Source of the DNA: Methanothrix sp. | GTDB taxonomy: Archaea; Halobacteriota; Methanosarcinia; Methanotrichales; Methanotrichaceae | Reading direction: 5' to 3' | DNA length: 64,000 nucleotides | Assembly: GCA_029907715.1 (NCBI GenBank) | Contig: JARYLI010000001.1 | Location: 62,001-126,000, forward strand | In this document: positions 9,077-18,215 of the stretch, one piece after another | Position numbering within the stretch: position 1 is the first letter of the stretch | Layout: each line of letters starts with the position of its first letter | Notes under the pieces: generated by a model | The model's database searches: none | The model's input: the letters and a program-made list of their open reading frames with translations, nothing else | Told to the model about the DNA's origin: nothing | Position numbers and translations under genes: made by a program

Positions 9077-9223
9077 CGCTCTTATGCATCCAGCAACTTG
9101 GAGGTCATGCGGTAGGTTGCTGAATGCACTCATTCTCCAAGGCATTCGACTACGTCGAAGATAAGTCGAAACGAGCGCATAGCATGACTTTTCTTCGGGC
9201 AGGAGATCAGATGGATAAGAGCG
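9077..9223 (+). mobile_element. E1 element copy c, long form (147 bp)
   Basis: Termini CGCTCTTAT and ATAAGAGCG with 8-bp duplications AACCGGGA at 9069-9076 and 9224-9231. It is longer than most copies because of an extra internal segment with a TTCGACTACGTCGAA palindrome. The copy at 21.68 kb shares this, so there are at least two subfamilies. Confidence 0.87.
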
Positions 9224-9560
9224 AACCGGGATTCATCCGGTCCGGAAACAGGGTCGTGTGCTTGCAGAACGATCTGGCGGAGCCCATTGATCGGGCTGAT
9301 CTGTTCACGAGGCCTCCAGGGCATCCACTCCATCTTTCTGTGATTCAGACGCACACAAACAAAACACACCGGTCCAACAGTGTTGCTCAGGCAGCAAATC
9401 AAGCTCTCCGGCAGCCCGATCAGCTCGCGATCATAGGATGTAGCACTGAATACTTCCGTATCTCCGGAGGGGGTTGTGCATTTTATGCAGCATCTCATTG
9501 TATGTATCTTCTGACGAAAGTATGGGCATGGGGAATCCGATGATAATCACATCAGTTTGA

Positions 9561-9580
9561 TCTAAATCAAAAAATTTAGA
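9561..9580. promoter_or_regulatory. Inverted repeat upstream of the ACDS operon
   Basis: TCTAAAT (9561-9567) and ATTTAGA (9574-9580) form a perfect 7-bp inverted repeat with a 6-bp spacer, about 190 bp before cdhA in a sharply A/T-rich stretch. A candidate operator; no regulator is assigned. Confidence 0.4.
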
Positions 9581-9632
9581 TGTGTTATCAATACATGCGT
9601 ATTAAAATCATATTTGATGCCATTTTTATTAT

Positions 9633-9642
9633 TATTTATATA
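9633..9642 (+). promoter_or_regulatory. Putative TATA box of the ACDS operon
   Basis: TTATATAA-type sequence inside an A/T-rich block (about 9545-9700). It would give an mRNA leader of about 100 nt. A second candidate, CTTTAAATATATTAAAC, lies at about 9653-9670. An 11-bp direct repeat GTGTTATCAAT flanks the region at 9582-9592 and 9672-9682. The ribosome site GGAAAGGAGG lies close before the ATG at 9770. Confidence 0.5.
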
Positions 9643-9769
9643 ACCAAATTTTTCTTTAAATATATTAAACGGTGTTATCAATTTTATAAAACAAAAGCCC
9701 GCCGAAAGGGTTTTATGTACTTCGCGCAAAGGGTGAGCTGCATATACAGGAAAGGAGGCCAAGAACCCA

Positions 9770-12187
9770 ATGGCAAAGCTCGAGGGCAGCTTTACAGTTG
9801 AGGACATGAAGAATGTCCAGATCAACATAGGGGCTGTCGTTAAGGAGGAGGAGGAATGGGACCAGCCGATGGGTCCGTTCCCGAAGCCGCAGATCGCAAC
9901 CCTGCGCGACTGGGACTTCAAGATTTTGAACCGTTACAGAATATTCTACGCGCCTGCAGACGATACCTGTACACTGTGTACATACGGTCCATGTGATCTC
10001 ACCGGCAACAAGCGCGGAGCATGCGGCATAGATATGGCTGGAACATGCGGAAAGATCGTTCTGGTCGCATGCCTGATGGGTACATGTGCTCACACCGCGC
10101 ATGGTCGTCACTTGTACCACTGGACTCTCGACAAGTTCGGGGACATGAAGTTCGATATGGGCACAGATATACTTGTGACAGCACCTCTGACTGAGACCAT
10201 AATCGGCATAAGGCCGAAATCGCTGAAGGACTTCGGCAAGGCTCTTGAGTACTGCGAGGAGCAGATCACGCAGCTTCTGGCGGCAACGCATACAGGTCAG
10301 GAGGGCAGCTATGTCGATTTCGAGTCCAAGGCCCTTCATACGGGCATGATAGATTCGCTCGGCAAGGAGATCTGCGATATGCTGCAGATCGTGGCCTACA
10401 ACATGCCACGCGGCGATCCGAACGCTCCGCTAGTCGAGATCGGCATGGGTACGCTGGACCAGAATAAGGCCGTTCTTATCGCATATGGTCATAACCTCGC
10501 AGCCGGCGCCGAGGCTATGTTCTACACTGAGACGAACAACCTTTGGGACAAAGTCGATATAGGTGGCGTATGCTGCACGGCCATCGATCTCACCAGGATC
10601 GGCGAGGGCATGGGTGAGAAGAAGGTTCCTGACATGGTCGGAACCAAGGCCAAGGTCGCTGGAGCCATAGGCTGGTGGAGGAAGATGGTCAGGGCAGGCA
10701 TCATGGACACTGTGATGATTGACGAGCAGTGCGTATGGTGCGATGCCCTGAAGGACTGCGAGGAGCGCAAGATACCGCTGATCGCCACAAATGATAAGAT
10801 AATGCTGGGTCTCAAGGACAGGACAAATGACCCGGTTGATGAGATCGTGGACGATCTGGTTAACTTCAGGGTGCCTGGAGTAGTGATACTCGATCCGGTG
10901 AAGGCTGGCGAGGTTGGTGTTAAGACTGCCATTGCGGTTAAGCCGAAGCGCGCTGATATCAAGAATAAGAGTGTGCTTACAGAGGATGAGTTCAAGAAGC
11001 TGGTCTCGAGCTGTACAAAGTGCAATGAGTGCGCATTCGTCTGCCCGCCACACATCAGGATAAGCAATCTCATGGAAGAAGCCGCGAAGGGCAACCTGGA
11101 GCCGTTCTCCTCGACATATGAGGTTTGCGTTGGATGTGGCAGATGCGAGCAGGTCTGCAGGCAGGATCTCCCGATACTCAAGATGTATGAGTACGCCAAC
11201 AGGGAGTATATAAGGAACCAGAAGTTCAAGATGAGGGCTGGCAGAGGGCCGATCAGGGATACAGAGATCAGAGCAGTTGGTGCGCCCATAGTTCTCGGCA
11301 CGATCCCTGGCGTGATAGCGCTTGTCGGATGCAGCAACTATCCGAACGGCACCAAGGAGGCGTACGACATCGCCAAGGAGTTCGTGGATAGGGGCTACAT
11401 CGTTGTCACATCGGGCTGCATGGCGATGGATATGTCCCTCTACACTGATGCAGAGGGCAAGACGATCTGGGAGCAGTATCCAGGTGCATTCGATGGCAGA
11501 AATATATGTAACGTCGGATCATGTGTTGCAAATGCCCACATACATGGAGCTGCGATAAAGGTCGCCACGATATTCGCTCACAGGAACCATCGTGCAAACT
11601 ACGATGATATTGCAGATTACATACTCTCCAAGGTCGGAGCGTGCGGCATAGCCTGGGGCGCATACTCGCAGAAGGCAGCCTCAATTGCGACTGGTGTTAA
11701 CAGGATTGGTGTACCTGTTGTGGTGCAGCCACACTCTGTGATATACCGCAGGGCGTTCCTGGGAAGGGCCGATCTGCCAGAGGACTGGATGGTTATAGAT
11801 GCAAGAGATGGCTCCAAGGTGAGGATCGAGCCTGCTCCTGAGCACATGCTGTACGTTGCGGAGACAAAGGAGGAGGCCATGCTGATGATGGCCAAGCTAT
11901 GCTTCAGACCCAGTGATAACTCGATTGGCCGTATGATCAAGCTGACCCACTACTGCGATATATCCATGAAGTACTTCGGCAAGCTGCCGGATGACTGGCC
12001 TGTCTATGTGAGGCATGCATCTGAGCTTCCGCTCGCCTGGAAGGACCAGATGATGAAGGAGCTCGAGGAGAAGTACGGCTGGAAGATCGACTGGAAGGCG
12101 AAGAAGATCGTCGAGGGTCCGATCAGGCCGGCAGATGTGAGCTTCGATCCGACCAACATCGAGAGGAAGATCAGGGTCAGGAAGTGA
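9770..12187 (+). CDS. cdhA: ACDS complex alpha subunit: Ni-Fe-S carbon monoxide dehydrogenase
   Basis: The 805-residue catalytic subunit of the alpha-epsilon component oxidises CO, released from acetyl-CoA, to CO2 and passes electrons to ferredoxin. Cys-rich N-terminal motif CTLCTYGPCDLTGNKRGACG (about 64-83) supplies the B and D clusters. Two ferredoxin-type 4Fe-4S motifs, CTKCNECAFVCPP (about 411-423) and CVGCGRCEQVCRQD (about 451-464), are archaeal additions absent from the bacterial enzyme. C-cluster ligands are expected in GCSN, GSCVANAH and GACGIAWG. Full length for the family. First gene of the operon; cdhB overlaps or follows at once. Confidence 0.97.
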   Translation: MAKLEGSFTVEDMKNVQINIGAVVKEEEEWDQPMGPFPKPQIATLRDWDFKILNRYRIFYAPADDTCTLCTYGPCDLTGNKRGACGIDMAGTCGKIVLVACLMGTCAHTAHGRHLYHWTLDKFGDMKFDMGTDILVTAPLTETIIGIRPKSLKDFGKALEYCEEQITQLLAATHTGQEGSYVDFESKALHTGMIDSLGKEICDMLQIVAYNMPRGDPNAPLVEIGMGTLDQNKAVLIAYGHNLAAGAEAMFYTETNNLWDKVDIGGVCCTAIDLTRIGEGMGEKKVPDMVGTKAKVAGAIGWWRKMVRAGIMDTVMIDEQCVWCDALKDCEERKIPLIATNDKIMLGLKDRTNDPVDEIVDDLVNFRVPGVVILDPVKAGEVGVKTAIAVKPKRADIKNKSVLTEDEFKKLVSSCTKCNECAFVCPPHIRISNLMEEAAKGNLEPFSSTYEVCVGCGRCEQVCRQDLPILKMYEYANREYIRNQKFKMRAGRGPIRDTEIRAVGAPIVLGTIPGVIALVGCSNYPNGTKEAYDIAKEFVDRGYIVVTSGCMAMDMSLYTDAEGKTIWEQYPGAFDGRNICNVGSCVANAHIHGAAIKVATIFAHRNHRANYDDIADYILSKVGACGIAWGAYSQKAASIATGVNRIGVPVVVQPHSVIYRRAFLGRADLPEDWMVIDARDGSKVRIEPAPEHMLYVAETKEEAMLMMAKLCFRPSDNSIGRMIKLTHYCDISMKYFGKLPDDWPVYVRHASELPLAWKDQMMKELEEKYGWKIDWKAKKIVEGPIRPADVSFDPTNIERKIRVRK

Positions 12188-12192
12188 GGGAA

Positions 12193-12741
12193 ATGGCAGT
12201 CGACACAACCAAAAACCCCATACCTTTTGAGATGGCCCAGATCCCCGGGCCTGAGATGGCAAAGGCCTATCCTGTGAAGGTCATAGGCGCCATCATAAAG
12301 AAGGCAAAGAGGCCGCTGCTGGTCGTGGGAGCAGAGCTCTTCGACGACCCGATCATGTTCGATAAGGCGATAGAGATCGCCAAGGCTAAGAACATGACGA
12401 TCGCTGCGACAGCTCACACGATCAGGGGCTTCATCGAGAGAGGGTACACGACGAACGTCTATCAGATCGGGCTGCATCCGCTGACCAACTACCTGCGATT
12501 CAAGGACTGGAAGGGCCTGGATGGCCAGGGACACTACGATGTGGTCATCTTCATGGGTATCTTCTACAAGTTCGCCAACGCCATGTTCTCTGCGCTGAAG
12601 CACTTCAACAGGGACATCAAGCGCGTCTCCATCGACAGGTACTACCATGTCAACGCAGATATGACATTCGGGAACCTGGCGTTCGACTCTGCAGGATACC
12701 ACGAGGCGATCGATGAGCTGATTGCAATACTGAAGAAGTGA
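12193..12741 (+). CDS. cdhB: ACDS complex epsilon subunit
   Basis: The 182-residue accessory subunit of the CO dehydrogenase component is thought to help electron transfer in the alpha2-epsilon2 core. Recognised by PGPEMAKAYPVKVIGAIIKKAKRPLLVVGAEL near the N-terminus, a Rossmann-like fold seen across archaeal CdhB (about 170-185 residues). The ATG at 12193 is chosen; an in-frame GTG at 12184 overlaps the cdhA stop by four bases (GTGA) and is an equally possible coupled start. It is followed by 50 bp containing a palindrome before cdhC. Confidence 0.95.
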   Translation: MAVDTTKNPIPFEMAQIPGPEMAKAYPVKVIGAIIKKAKRPLLVVGAELFDDPIMFDKAIEIAKAKNMTIAATAHTIRGFIERGYTTNVYQIGLHPLTNYLRFKDWKGLDGQGHYDVVIFMGIFYKFANAMFSALKHFNRDIKRVSIDRYYHVNADMTFGNLAFDSAGYHEAIDELIAILKK

Positions 12742-12756
12742 TGTGAGATAATAATT

Positions 12757-12772
12757 CCAAAATTTATTTTGG
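12757..12772. promoter_or_regulatory. A/T palindrome between cdhB and cdhC
   Basis: CCAAAATTTATTTTGG forms a six- to seven-pair stem with a tiny loop, 20 bp before the cdhC start and just upstream of its ribosome site (AGGAGAGG). It could be an RNA processing or stability element, or an internal promoter/operator. Confidence 0.4.
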
Positions 12773-12791
12773 TATTAGGAGAGGTGTAGAA

Positions 12792-14201
12792 ATGGCTGAA
12801 GAGATTCAACTGGACATATCCCCGATGTACGAAGGGGAGCGCATAAGGAAGGAAGACCTGTGGATAGAGATGGGCGGACCGAAGGCAGATGGCTTCGAGC
12901 TGACCCTTGCAGCGTCGATGGACGAGGTACAGGACGGTAAGGTCACAGTCATCGGCCCCGAGCCCAAGGATATCAAGGAGGGCTCAACGATCCCCTTCGG
13001 CATGATATTCAAGGTCGCGGGCGAGAAGATCGAGAAGGACCTGGAGTCGATCATAGAGAGGCGCAACCACGCGCTGCTCTCCTACATAAGCGGCCTCATG
13101 CACCTCAACCAGAGGTACGACATCTGGATGAGGATGGGCAAGAGCCTGCAGAAGAAGGGAGTCCAGTACTGGGAGCAGATATTCAAGCCTGTCATAAACC
13201 TGTACAAGGCTGAGATGCCCTTCATCGAGAAGATGGAGGTTACAATCGTCACAGATCCGGCGAAGGTCAAGGAGGAGCTGGAGAAGGCGATGCAGGTTTA
13301 CAAGGCGAGGGACGAGAGGGCGAAGGGTCTCCATGACGAGGATGTGGATGTCTTCTACGGATGCACACTCTGCCAGGCGTTCGCCCCCACAAGCGCATGC
13401 GTCGTGACGCCCGACAGGCCTTCGCTCTGCGGAGCCATCACATGGTTCGATGGCCGCGCTGCGTCAAAGGTCGACCCGGAGGGCCCGCAGTTCCCGATAC
13501 CCAAGGAGGGCCTGAAGGACCCGATCGCAGGCGAGTACGAGAGCATCAACCAGATGGCTGCGAAGAGATCCGGCGGCGAGTACACAGTGATGAAGCTGTA
13601 CACGTTCTTCGATGCTCCCCACACCTCATGCGGCTGCTTCGAGACAATCGGCTTCTACATGCCTGAGGTCGACGGAATAGGGATCGCGGACCGCGACTTC
13701 AAGGGCGCAGCTCCGAACGGCCTGCCGTTCTCGACCATGGCTGGACAGACAGGCGGCGGCAAGCAGGTCGTCGGCTTCCTCGGAATGGGTGTGCTGTATT
13801 ACTTCTCCCCGAAGTTCCTCCAGGCGGACGGCGGCTGGCGCAGGATCGTCTGGATGTCCAAGAGGCTCAAGGAGAGGGTGAAGGAAGGAATACCCGCGGA
13901 GATGTACGACAAGATCGCCACAGAGGACGATGCCAAAGATCTCGATTCGCTGAAGAGGTTCCTGCTCAAGGTCGATCATCCTGTCGTGACAGGCGTTGTG
14001 AGGCCAGTTGATGGCAAGAAGATCACCGAGGGCTGGAAGTTCGAGGAGGTCACGGACGAGCTGAAGGAGAAGGTCATCGCCTTCATCGAGAAGTATGGAG
14101 GAGAGATCGATACAGACAACGTGAAGAACGAGCTCCTCATGAGCGAGGGGCAGTTCATGCAGGTTGTCGAGGCACTCCAGGCCGATGGCGTGCTAGAGTG
14201 A
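12792..14201 (+). CDS. cdhC: ACDS complex beta subunit: acetyl-CoA synthase
   Basis: This 469-residue subunit carries the Ni-Ni-4Fe4S A-cluster that makes or breaks the acetyl C-C bond and exchanges acetyl with CoA. A-cluster ligands are visible in CTLCQAFAPTSAC (about 191-203), RPSLCGAI and CGCFE (about 278-282). It lacks the N-terminal CODH-docking domain of bacterial AcsB, as archaeal proteins do. The last 60 residues form a small helical domain ending VVEALQADGVLE. The next gene starts 17 bp downstream with its own GGAGGA site. The tail has no Ala/Pro-rich extension, but two separate small genes behind it encode such segments. Confidence 0.97.
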   Translation: MAEEIQLDISPMYEGERIRKEDLWIEMGGPKADGFELTLAASMDEVQDGKVTVIGPEPKDIKEGSTIPFGMIFKVAGEKIEKDLESIIERRNHALLSYISGLMHLNQRYDIWMRMGKSLQKKGVQYWEQIFKPVINLYKAEMPFIEKMEVTIVTDPAKVKEELEKAMQVYKARDERAKGLHDEDVDVFYGCTLCQAFAPTSACVVTPDRPSLCGAITWFDGRAASKVDPEGPQFPIPKEGLKDPIAGEYESINQMAAKRSGGEYTVMKLYTFFDAPHTSCGCFETIGFYMPEVDGIGIADRDFKGAAPNGLPFSTMAGQTGGGKQVVGFLGMGVLYYFSPKFLQADGGWRRIVWMSKRLKERVKEGIPAEMYDKIATEDDAKDLDSLKRFLLKVDHPVVTGVVRPVDGKKITEGWKFEEVTDELKEKVIAFIEKYGGEIDTDNVKNELLMSEGQFMQVVEALQADGVLE

Positions 14202-14217
14202 GTTGGAGGATTTTGAA

Positions 14218-14406
14218 ATGGGCAAGCTGGTACTGAAAAAGAAGGAGGCGGCTGCACCCGCGGCCGCTCCTGCTGCCGCAGCCCCCGCGGCTGCCGCACC
14301 TGCTGGAGCTCCGGCGTTCGCCATGCCCGCGGCCGGCGGTGCTGGCATAAAGCTGGTGCTGAAGGACGCGAAGATAACCATAGACAAGGTGGTTCTGGCG
14401 AAGTAG
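14218..14406 (+). CDS. 62-residue Ala/Pro-rich mini-protein 1 in ACDS operon
   Basis: Not a family I can name. The protein has a short strand MGKLVLKKKE (1-10), a flexible Ala/Pro linker (11-40) and a C-terminal strand pair GIKLVLKDAKITIDKVVLAK (43-62). The start is set by GGAGGA at 14205-14210, 7 nt before ATG. It is a paralogue of the next gene and of exactly the same length. The N-terminal KLVLK repeats inside the C-terminal segment. The linker resembles those joining mobile domains in multienzyme complexes. Position between cdhC and the CooC-like gene implies a structural or tethering role in ACDS; this is inference. It is too long and well initiated to be noise. Confidence 0.82.
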   Translation: MGKLVLKKKEAAAPAAAPAAAAPAAAAPAGAPAFAMPAAGGAGIKLVLKDAKITIDKVVLAK

Positions 14407-14457
14407 AACACCTGTCTCCTCTATATTTTTGCTGGGAATATGAGGGAGGTTTTGAAT

Positions 14458-14646
14458 ATGGCCAAGTTAGTGCTTAAGAAGAAGGAAGCTGCTGCACCTG
14501 CGGCAGCGCCTGCGGCCGCTCCCGCATCTGCGGCTGCACCTGCTGCACCGATGTTTGCGCCAGCTTCTGGTTCTCAGGGAATCATCCTGGAGCTCAGAGG
14601 TGCGACTGTACACATTCAGGAACTAGTCATCAAGCAGAAGAAGTAA
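14458..14646 (+). CDS. 62-residue Ala/Pro-rich mini-protein 2 in ACDS operon
   Basis: Second of the tandem pair, also 62 residues. N-terminal MAKLVLKKKEAAAPAAAPAA is almost identical to the first protein. The linker then differs (Ser, Met, Phe in place of some Ala) and the C-terminal strands are diverged (GIILELRGATVHIQELVIKQ). Conserved ends with a drifting linker point to selection on both ends. Start ATG 14458 has the strong site GGGAGGT at 14444-14449; an upstream GTG-type frame extension is not needed. A TATA-like CTATATTTTT at about 14420 could give an extra internal promoter. Thirteen bases separate it from the CooC-like gene. Confidence 0.82.
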   Translation: MAKLVLKKKEAAAPAAAPAAAPASAAAPAAPMFAPASGSQGIILELRGATVHIQELVIKQKK

Positions 14647-14659
14647 GGAAGGCCAGATC

Positions 14660-15421
14660 TTGGGGAGAGTAATAGCGATAACAGGAAAGGGCGGTACTGG
14701 CAAGACTGCAGTCGCCGCTCTTCTCGTCAGATATCTGATCAAGAGCGGCAGGAAATACCGCGTTCTGGTGATCGATGCAGATCCAGATTCGAACCTTGCT
14801 GATGCTCTTGGCGTGGAGGTGACGAAGACCGTTGGGGACATGAGGGAGTTCATGCAGGAGGCCAGATACACCACACCGCCAGATACGGACAAGGAGAGGC
14901 TCTTCGAGGCGAAGATCTTCGAGATACTTGTCGAGGAGAACGGTTACGATCTTCTGGTCATGGGCAAACCCGAGGGCTCAGGATGTTACTGTTTTGTCAA
15001 CAACCTTCTCAGGGGCATAATGGACAGGCTGATAGATCAGTATGACATCACCATCATAGACACCGCCGCAGGTCTGGAGCACTTCAGCAGAAAGGTGATC
15101 CCCGACCTGGACTCGCTGATCGTGGTCACAGACTCCTCCAGGCGTGGACTCACCACAGGAGAGCGGATAAGGGAGCTGGCCTCGGAGCTGGGTCTGAAGT
15201 ACAACAACCTCTACGTCATTGCAAACAAGGTTACAGAAGGCAATAAGGAGAAGATCATCGAGAACGCCAGGTCCGTCAGTCTCAATGTTATCGGCACAAT
15301 CCCCTATGATGAGAGGTTAGCCACCTTCGATCTGGTGGGAGACCCATTGATCAACCTGCCTGACGATACGCCCGCGGTGAAGGAGATCGAGGAGCATGTC
15401 GTCAAGGCACTGGGTATTTGA
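14660..15421 (+). CDS. cooC: CooC-type ATPase for nickel insertion into CODH/ACS
   Basis: This 253-residue MinD/ParA-fold ATPase has deviant Walker A GKGGTGKT at 9-16 and the CooC signature C-x-C (Cys109, Cys111 in GSGCYCF), which binds nickel at the dimer interface. CooC/AcsF proteins load nickel into the C-cluster or A-cluster. The start is TTG at 14660, inferred because the family begins a few residues before the P-loop; GGAAGG lies just upstream. Location inside the ACDS operon supports a dedicated maturation role. Confidence 0.92.
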   Translation: MGRVIAITGKGGTGKTAVAALLVRYLIKSGRKYRVLVIDADPDSNLADALGVEVTKTVGDMREFMQEARYTTPPDTDKERLFEAKIFEILVEENGYDLLVMGKPEGSGCYCFVNNLLRGIMDRLIDQYDITIIDTAAGLEHFSRKVIPDLDSLIVVTDSSRRGLTTGERIRELASELGLKYNNLYVIANKVTEGNKEKIIENARSVSLNVIGTIPYDERLATFDLVGDPLINLPDDTPAVKEIEEHVVKALGI

Positions 15422-15433
15422 AGGGTGATTTAT

Positions 15434-16792
15434 ATGGCAGAGGAGAAGAAGATCAAGTTATCAGATCTGAACAAGACTTTGGCGCAATATGGCGTTGAGG
15501 CCATCGAGGGTGTATCCATCGAGGGCGATATAGAGATCGAGATAGATACCGGGGCTGCCGGCATAGGGCCGCTCTTCGCCTACTACTTCGGCCAGGAGGT
15601 TGCCCAGATCGCAGTGCAGCTCGTCAAGTTCGCCAGGAGCATGGGGTATCCGGTAGATGCTCTGCTCCAGCCTGCTGCAGTTGCGCATGCGATATCGCCA
15701 GCACCTGCTGAGGTCGTTGAGGCCGCGGCCAAGGTCCCGGAGTGGAAGGTCGCCACAAGCCTGGTCCAGGCGAAGTTCCAGGTCGGAATCGATGAGACCT
15801 GGAAGTATCCGATCCAGGAGGTCACGCTTGGAGCCACGAAGGCTGATGGCGGAAGCAGAGGTCACACGATCAAGATAGGCGGAGAGAAGGCGCTGCCGTT
15901 CTTCTACGACGCACCGATGCCGCACAGGCCCGTGGTCACGATGGACGTCTTCGACATGCCCATCGGCATGGCAAAGGCTGTCAAGATGCACTACGAGGAT
16001 GTCATCAACGATCCCGGCGAGTGGGCGAAGAAGGCTGTCACAAAGTTCGGCGCCGATCTCGTCACGATACACCTCATAAGCACAGATCCCCTCCTGAAGG
16101 ATACGCCCCCAAGAGAGGCAGCCAAGACAGTGGAGGAGGTACTCCAGGCTGTGGACGTCCCGATATGCATCGGCGGCTCCGGCAACCCGGACAAGGATCC
16201 CGAGGTCCTCAAGGCTGCTGCAGAGGTCGCACAGGGCGAGCGCGCGCTGATCGCAAGCGCCAACCTGAACATGGACTGGGAGAAGATCGGGAAGGCGTGC
16301 GTGGACAACGGCCATGTCTGCCTGGCGTGGACGCAGCTTGAGATCAACTCGCAGAAGGAGCTCAACAGGAAGCTCATGAAGGTCGCAGGCGTGCCGAGGG
16401 AGTCCATAGTGATGGATCCGACCACGGCTGCTCTCGCCTACGGTCTCGACTTCGCATACACCAACATGGAGCGCATAAGGCTCGGAGCGCTGAAGGGCGA
16501 CGAGGAGCTCACATTCCCGATGTCCTCAGGCACGACAAACGCATGGGGCGTCAGGGAGGCCTGGATGGTCCGCTCACCCAACAAGGAGGACTCAGACTGG
16601 GGCGACAGGATGCTCAGAGGCCCGATCTGGGAGATCATCACCGGATTCTCGCTTGCGATGGCAGGCGTGGATATATTCATGATGATGCATCCGCTTGCGG
16701 TCGCGTACCTCCAGGAGATCACTCAGACCCTCATGGGACTGATAGATGCGCAGACTCCTGATTTAACCAACTGGGTCAAGATGGAGGTCTGA
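15434..16792 (+). CDS. cdhD: ACDS corrinoid protein, delta subunit
   Basis: The 452-residue partner of CdhE forms the corrinoid iron-sulfur component that moves the methyl group between the A-cluster and tetrahydrosarcinapterin. Family hallmarks include a TIM-barrel core with [18 protein letters not shown] and [13 protein letters not shown] and the region around [13 protein letters not shown]. The N-terminal 60 residues ([20 protein letters not shown]) are the usual archaeal extension. The ATG at 15434 is preferred over GTG at 15425, since GGGTGATTTAT precedes it. cdhE follows after 5 bp. Confidence 0.96.
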   Translation: MAEEKKIKLSDLNKTLAQYGVEAIEGVSIEGDIEIEIDTGAAGIGPLFAYYFGQEVAQIAVQLVKFARSMGYPVDALLQPAAVAHAISPAPAEVVEAAAKVPEWKVATSLVQAKFQVGIDETWKYPIQEVTLGATKADGGSRGHTIKIGGEKALPFFYDAPMPHRPVVTMDVFDMPIGMAKAVKMHYEDVINDPGEWAKKAVTKFGADLVTIHLISTDPLLKDTPPREAAKTVEEVLQAVDVPICIGGSGNPDKDPEVLKAAAEVAQGERALIASANLNMDWEKIGKACVDNGHVCLAWTQLEINSQKELNRKLMKVAGVPRESIVMDPTTAALAYGLDFAYTNMERIRLGALKGDEELTFPMSSGTTNAWGVREAWMVRSPNKEDSDWGDRMLRGPIWEIITGFSLAMAGVDIFMMMHPLAVAYLQEITQTLMGLIDAQTPDLTNWVKMEV

Positions 16793-16797
16793 TAGCG

Positions 16798-18210
16798 ATG
16801 AAGGAAAAGAGCCCCCTGAATCTTTACAAGCATCTGCCTCAGACCAACTGCGGAAAGTGCGGGCTGCAGACCTGCATGGCATTTGCAGCAGCTCTTATCG
16901 ACAGATCCAAGCGCGTCGAGGAGTGCACACCGCTGGCCGAGGAGAAGAAGTACGCGAAGAAGTACGAGACCCTCAAGTCGATAGTTGCCCCTGAGATAAG
17001 GCTCGTCTATGTGGGCACAGGCGATAAGGAGCTGAAGGTCGGCGGCGAGGATGTCATGTACCGCCACCAGATGACGTTCTTCAACAAGCCGCCGTTTGCA
17101 TATGACGTCACAGATACAATGGACGAGGCTGCTCTCGTCGAGCGTGTGAAGAAGATCAGCACGTGGAAGAAGTTCTACATAGGCAAGTGGGAGCGCGTGG
17201 AGATGATCGCTGTCAGGTCAACCTCAGGCGATCCCGCAAAGTTCGCCGCGTGCGTGAAGAAGGTCATGGAGACCACGGACTATCCGCTTATCCTGTGCTC
17301 ATTCGATCCGAAGGTTCTGAGGGCAGGCCTTGAGGTCGCAGCCAAGACCAGACCACTGGTGTACGCAGCAAACAAGGACAACTGGCAGGAGGTCGCGAAA
17401 CTCGTCCACGAGTTCAACGTGCCGGTCGTTCTCAGCGTGCCCTTCGATCTTGATGGTCTCAAGTCGATGGCGCTGACATTCGAGCAGATGGGCATCCATG
17501 ATCTGATTCTCGACTTCGGAACAGCGCCCAACGGCAAGAAGCTCCAGGAGTCGCTGCACAACCTTCTCAAGCTCAGAAGGGCGGCGCTCGAGGAGGGCCA
17601 GAAGGACATCGCCTACCCGACGATCGCCCTGCCGATCAACGCGTGGTTCACAACCAAGGACCCGGTGAGGGCTGCCTACTGGGAGTCTGTGCTTACAGCG
17701 ACATTCGTCATACGCGGTGCCTCTATAATGATCAAGCACTGCATCGAGCCGCACTGCGTGATGCCTGACATGCACCTCAGGTACAACATCTACACCGACC
17801 CGAGGAGGCCTGTCCAGGTCAAGCCCGGCATCTACAAGGTCGGCAACCCCACAGAGGAGTCGCCGGTATTCGTCACAACGAACTTCGCTCTCACCTACTA
17901 CACTGTCGAATCGGATGTCGCCTCGAACAACATCGATGCCTACATAATGTCAATCAACACGGATGGCATCGGTGTGCAGGCATCGGTTGCTGGCGGCCAG
18001 CTGAACCCGCAGAAGATCGTCGATGCGTTCAAGGAGGCCGACTTCGACTTCACAAAGATGAAGTACCCGTCGATCGTTCTGCCAGGGATGGCCGCGAAGT
18101 TCAGCGGCGAGCTCGAGGATCTCTTTGGCGGAAAGGTGAAGATCCTGGTGGGACCGGAGGATTCCGGACGTATAGTCGACTGGATGAAGAGCTACTGGCC
18201 ACCGAAGTGA
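16798..18210 (+). CDS. cdhE: ACDS corrinoid iron-sulfur protein, gamma subunit
   Basis: The 470-residue larger corrinoid subunit binds the cobamide that carries the methyl group. Its N-terminal 4Fe-4S motif has Cys18, Cys21, Cys26 and Cys43 (NCGKCGLQTC and EECTPL), which keeps cobalt in the Co(I) state. The TIM-barrel follows, and the C-terminal part (from about residue 330) is the B12-binding domain. Last gene of the operon; a hairpin terminator lies 6 bp after its stop. All five structural genes of ACDS are thus present and intact. Confidence 0.96.
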   Translation: MKEKSPLNLYKHLPQTNCGKCGLQTCMAFAAALIDRSKRVEECTPLAEEKKYAKKYETLKSIVAPEIRLVYVGTGDKELKVGGEDVMYRHQMTFFNKPPFAYDVTDTMDEAALVERVKKISTWKKFYIGKWERVEMIAVRSTSGDPAKFAACVKKVMETTDYPLILCSFDPKVLRAGLEVAAKTRPLVYAANKDNWQEVAKLVHEFNVPVVLSVPFDLDGLKSMALTFEQMGIHDLILDFGTAPNGKKLQESLHNLLKLRRAALEEGQKDIAYPTIALPINAWFTTKDPVRAAYWESVLTATFVIRGASIMIKHCIEPHCVMPDMHLRYNIYTDPRRPVQVKPGIYKVGNPTEESPVFVTTNFALTYYTVESDVASNNIDAYIMSINTDGIGVQASVAGGQLNPQKIVDAFKEADFDFTKMKYPSIVLPGMAAKFSGELEDLFGGKVKILVGPEDSGRIVDWMKSYWPPK

Positions 18211-18215
18211 AGCCC

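Noticed and set aside
9124-9543. 139-codon plus-strand frame and 122-codon minus-strand frame
   Set aside because: Both start or end in E1 copy c, lack ribosome sites and have no protein-like pattern.
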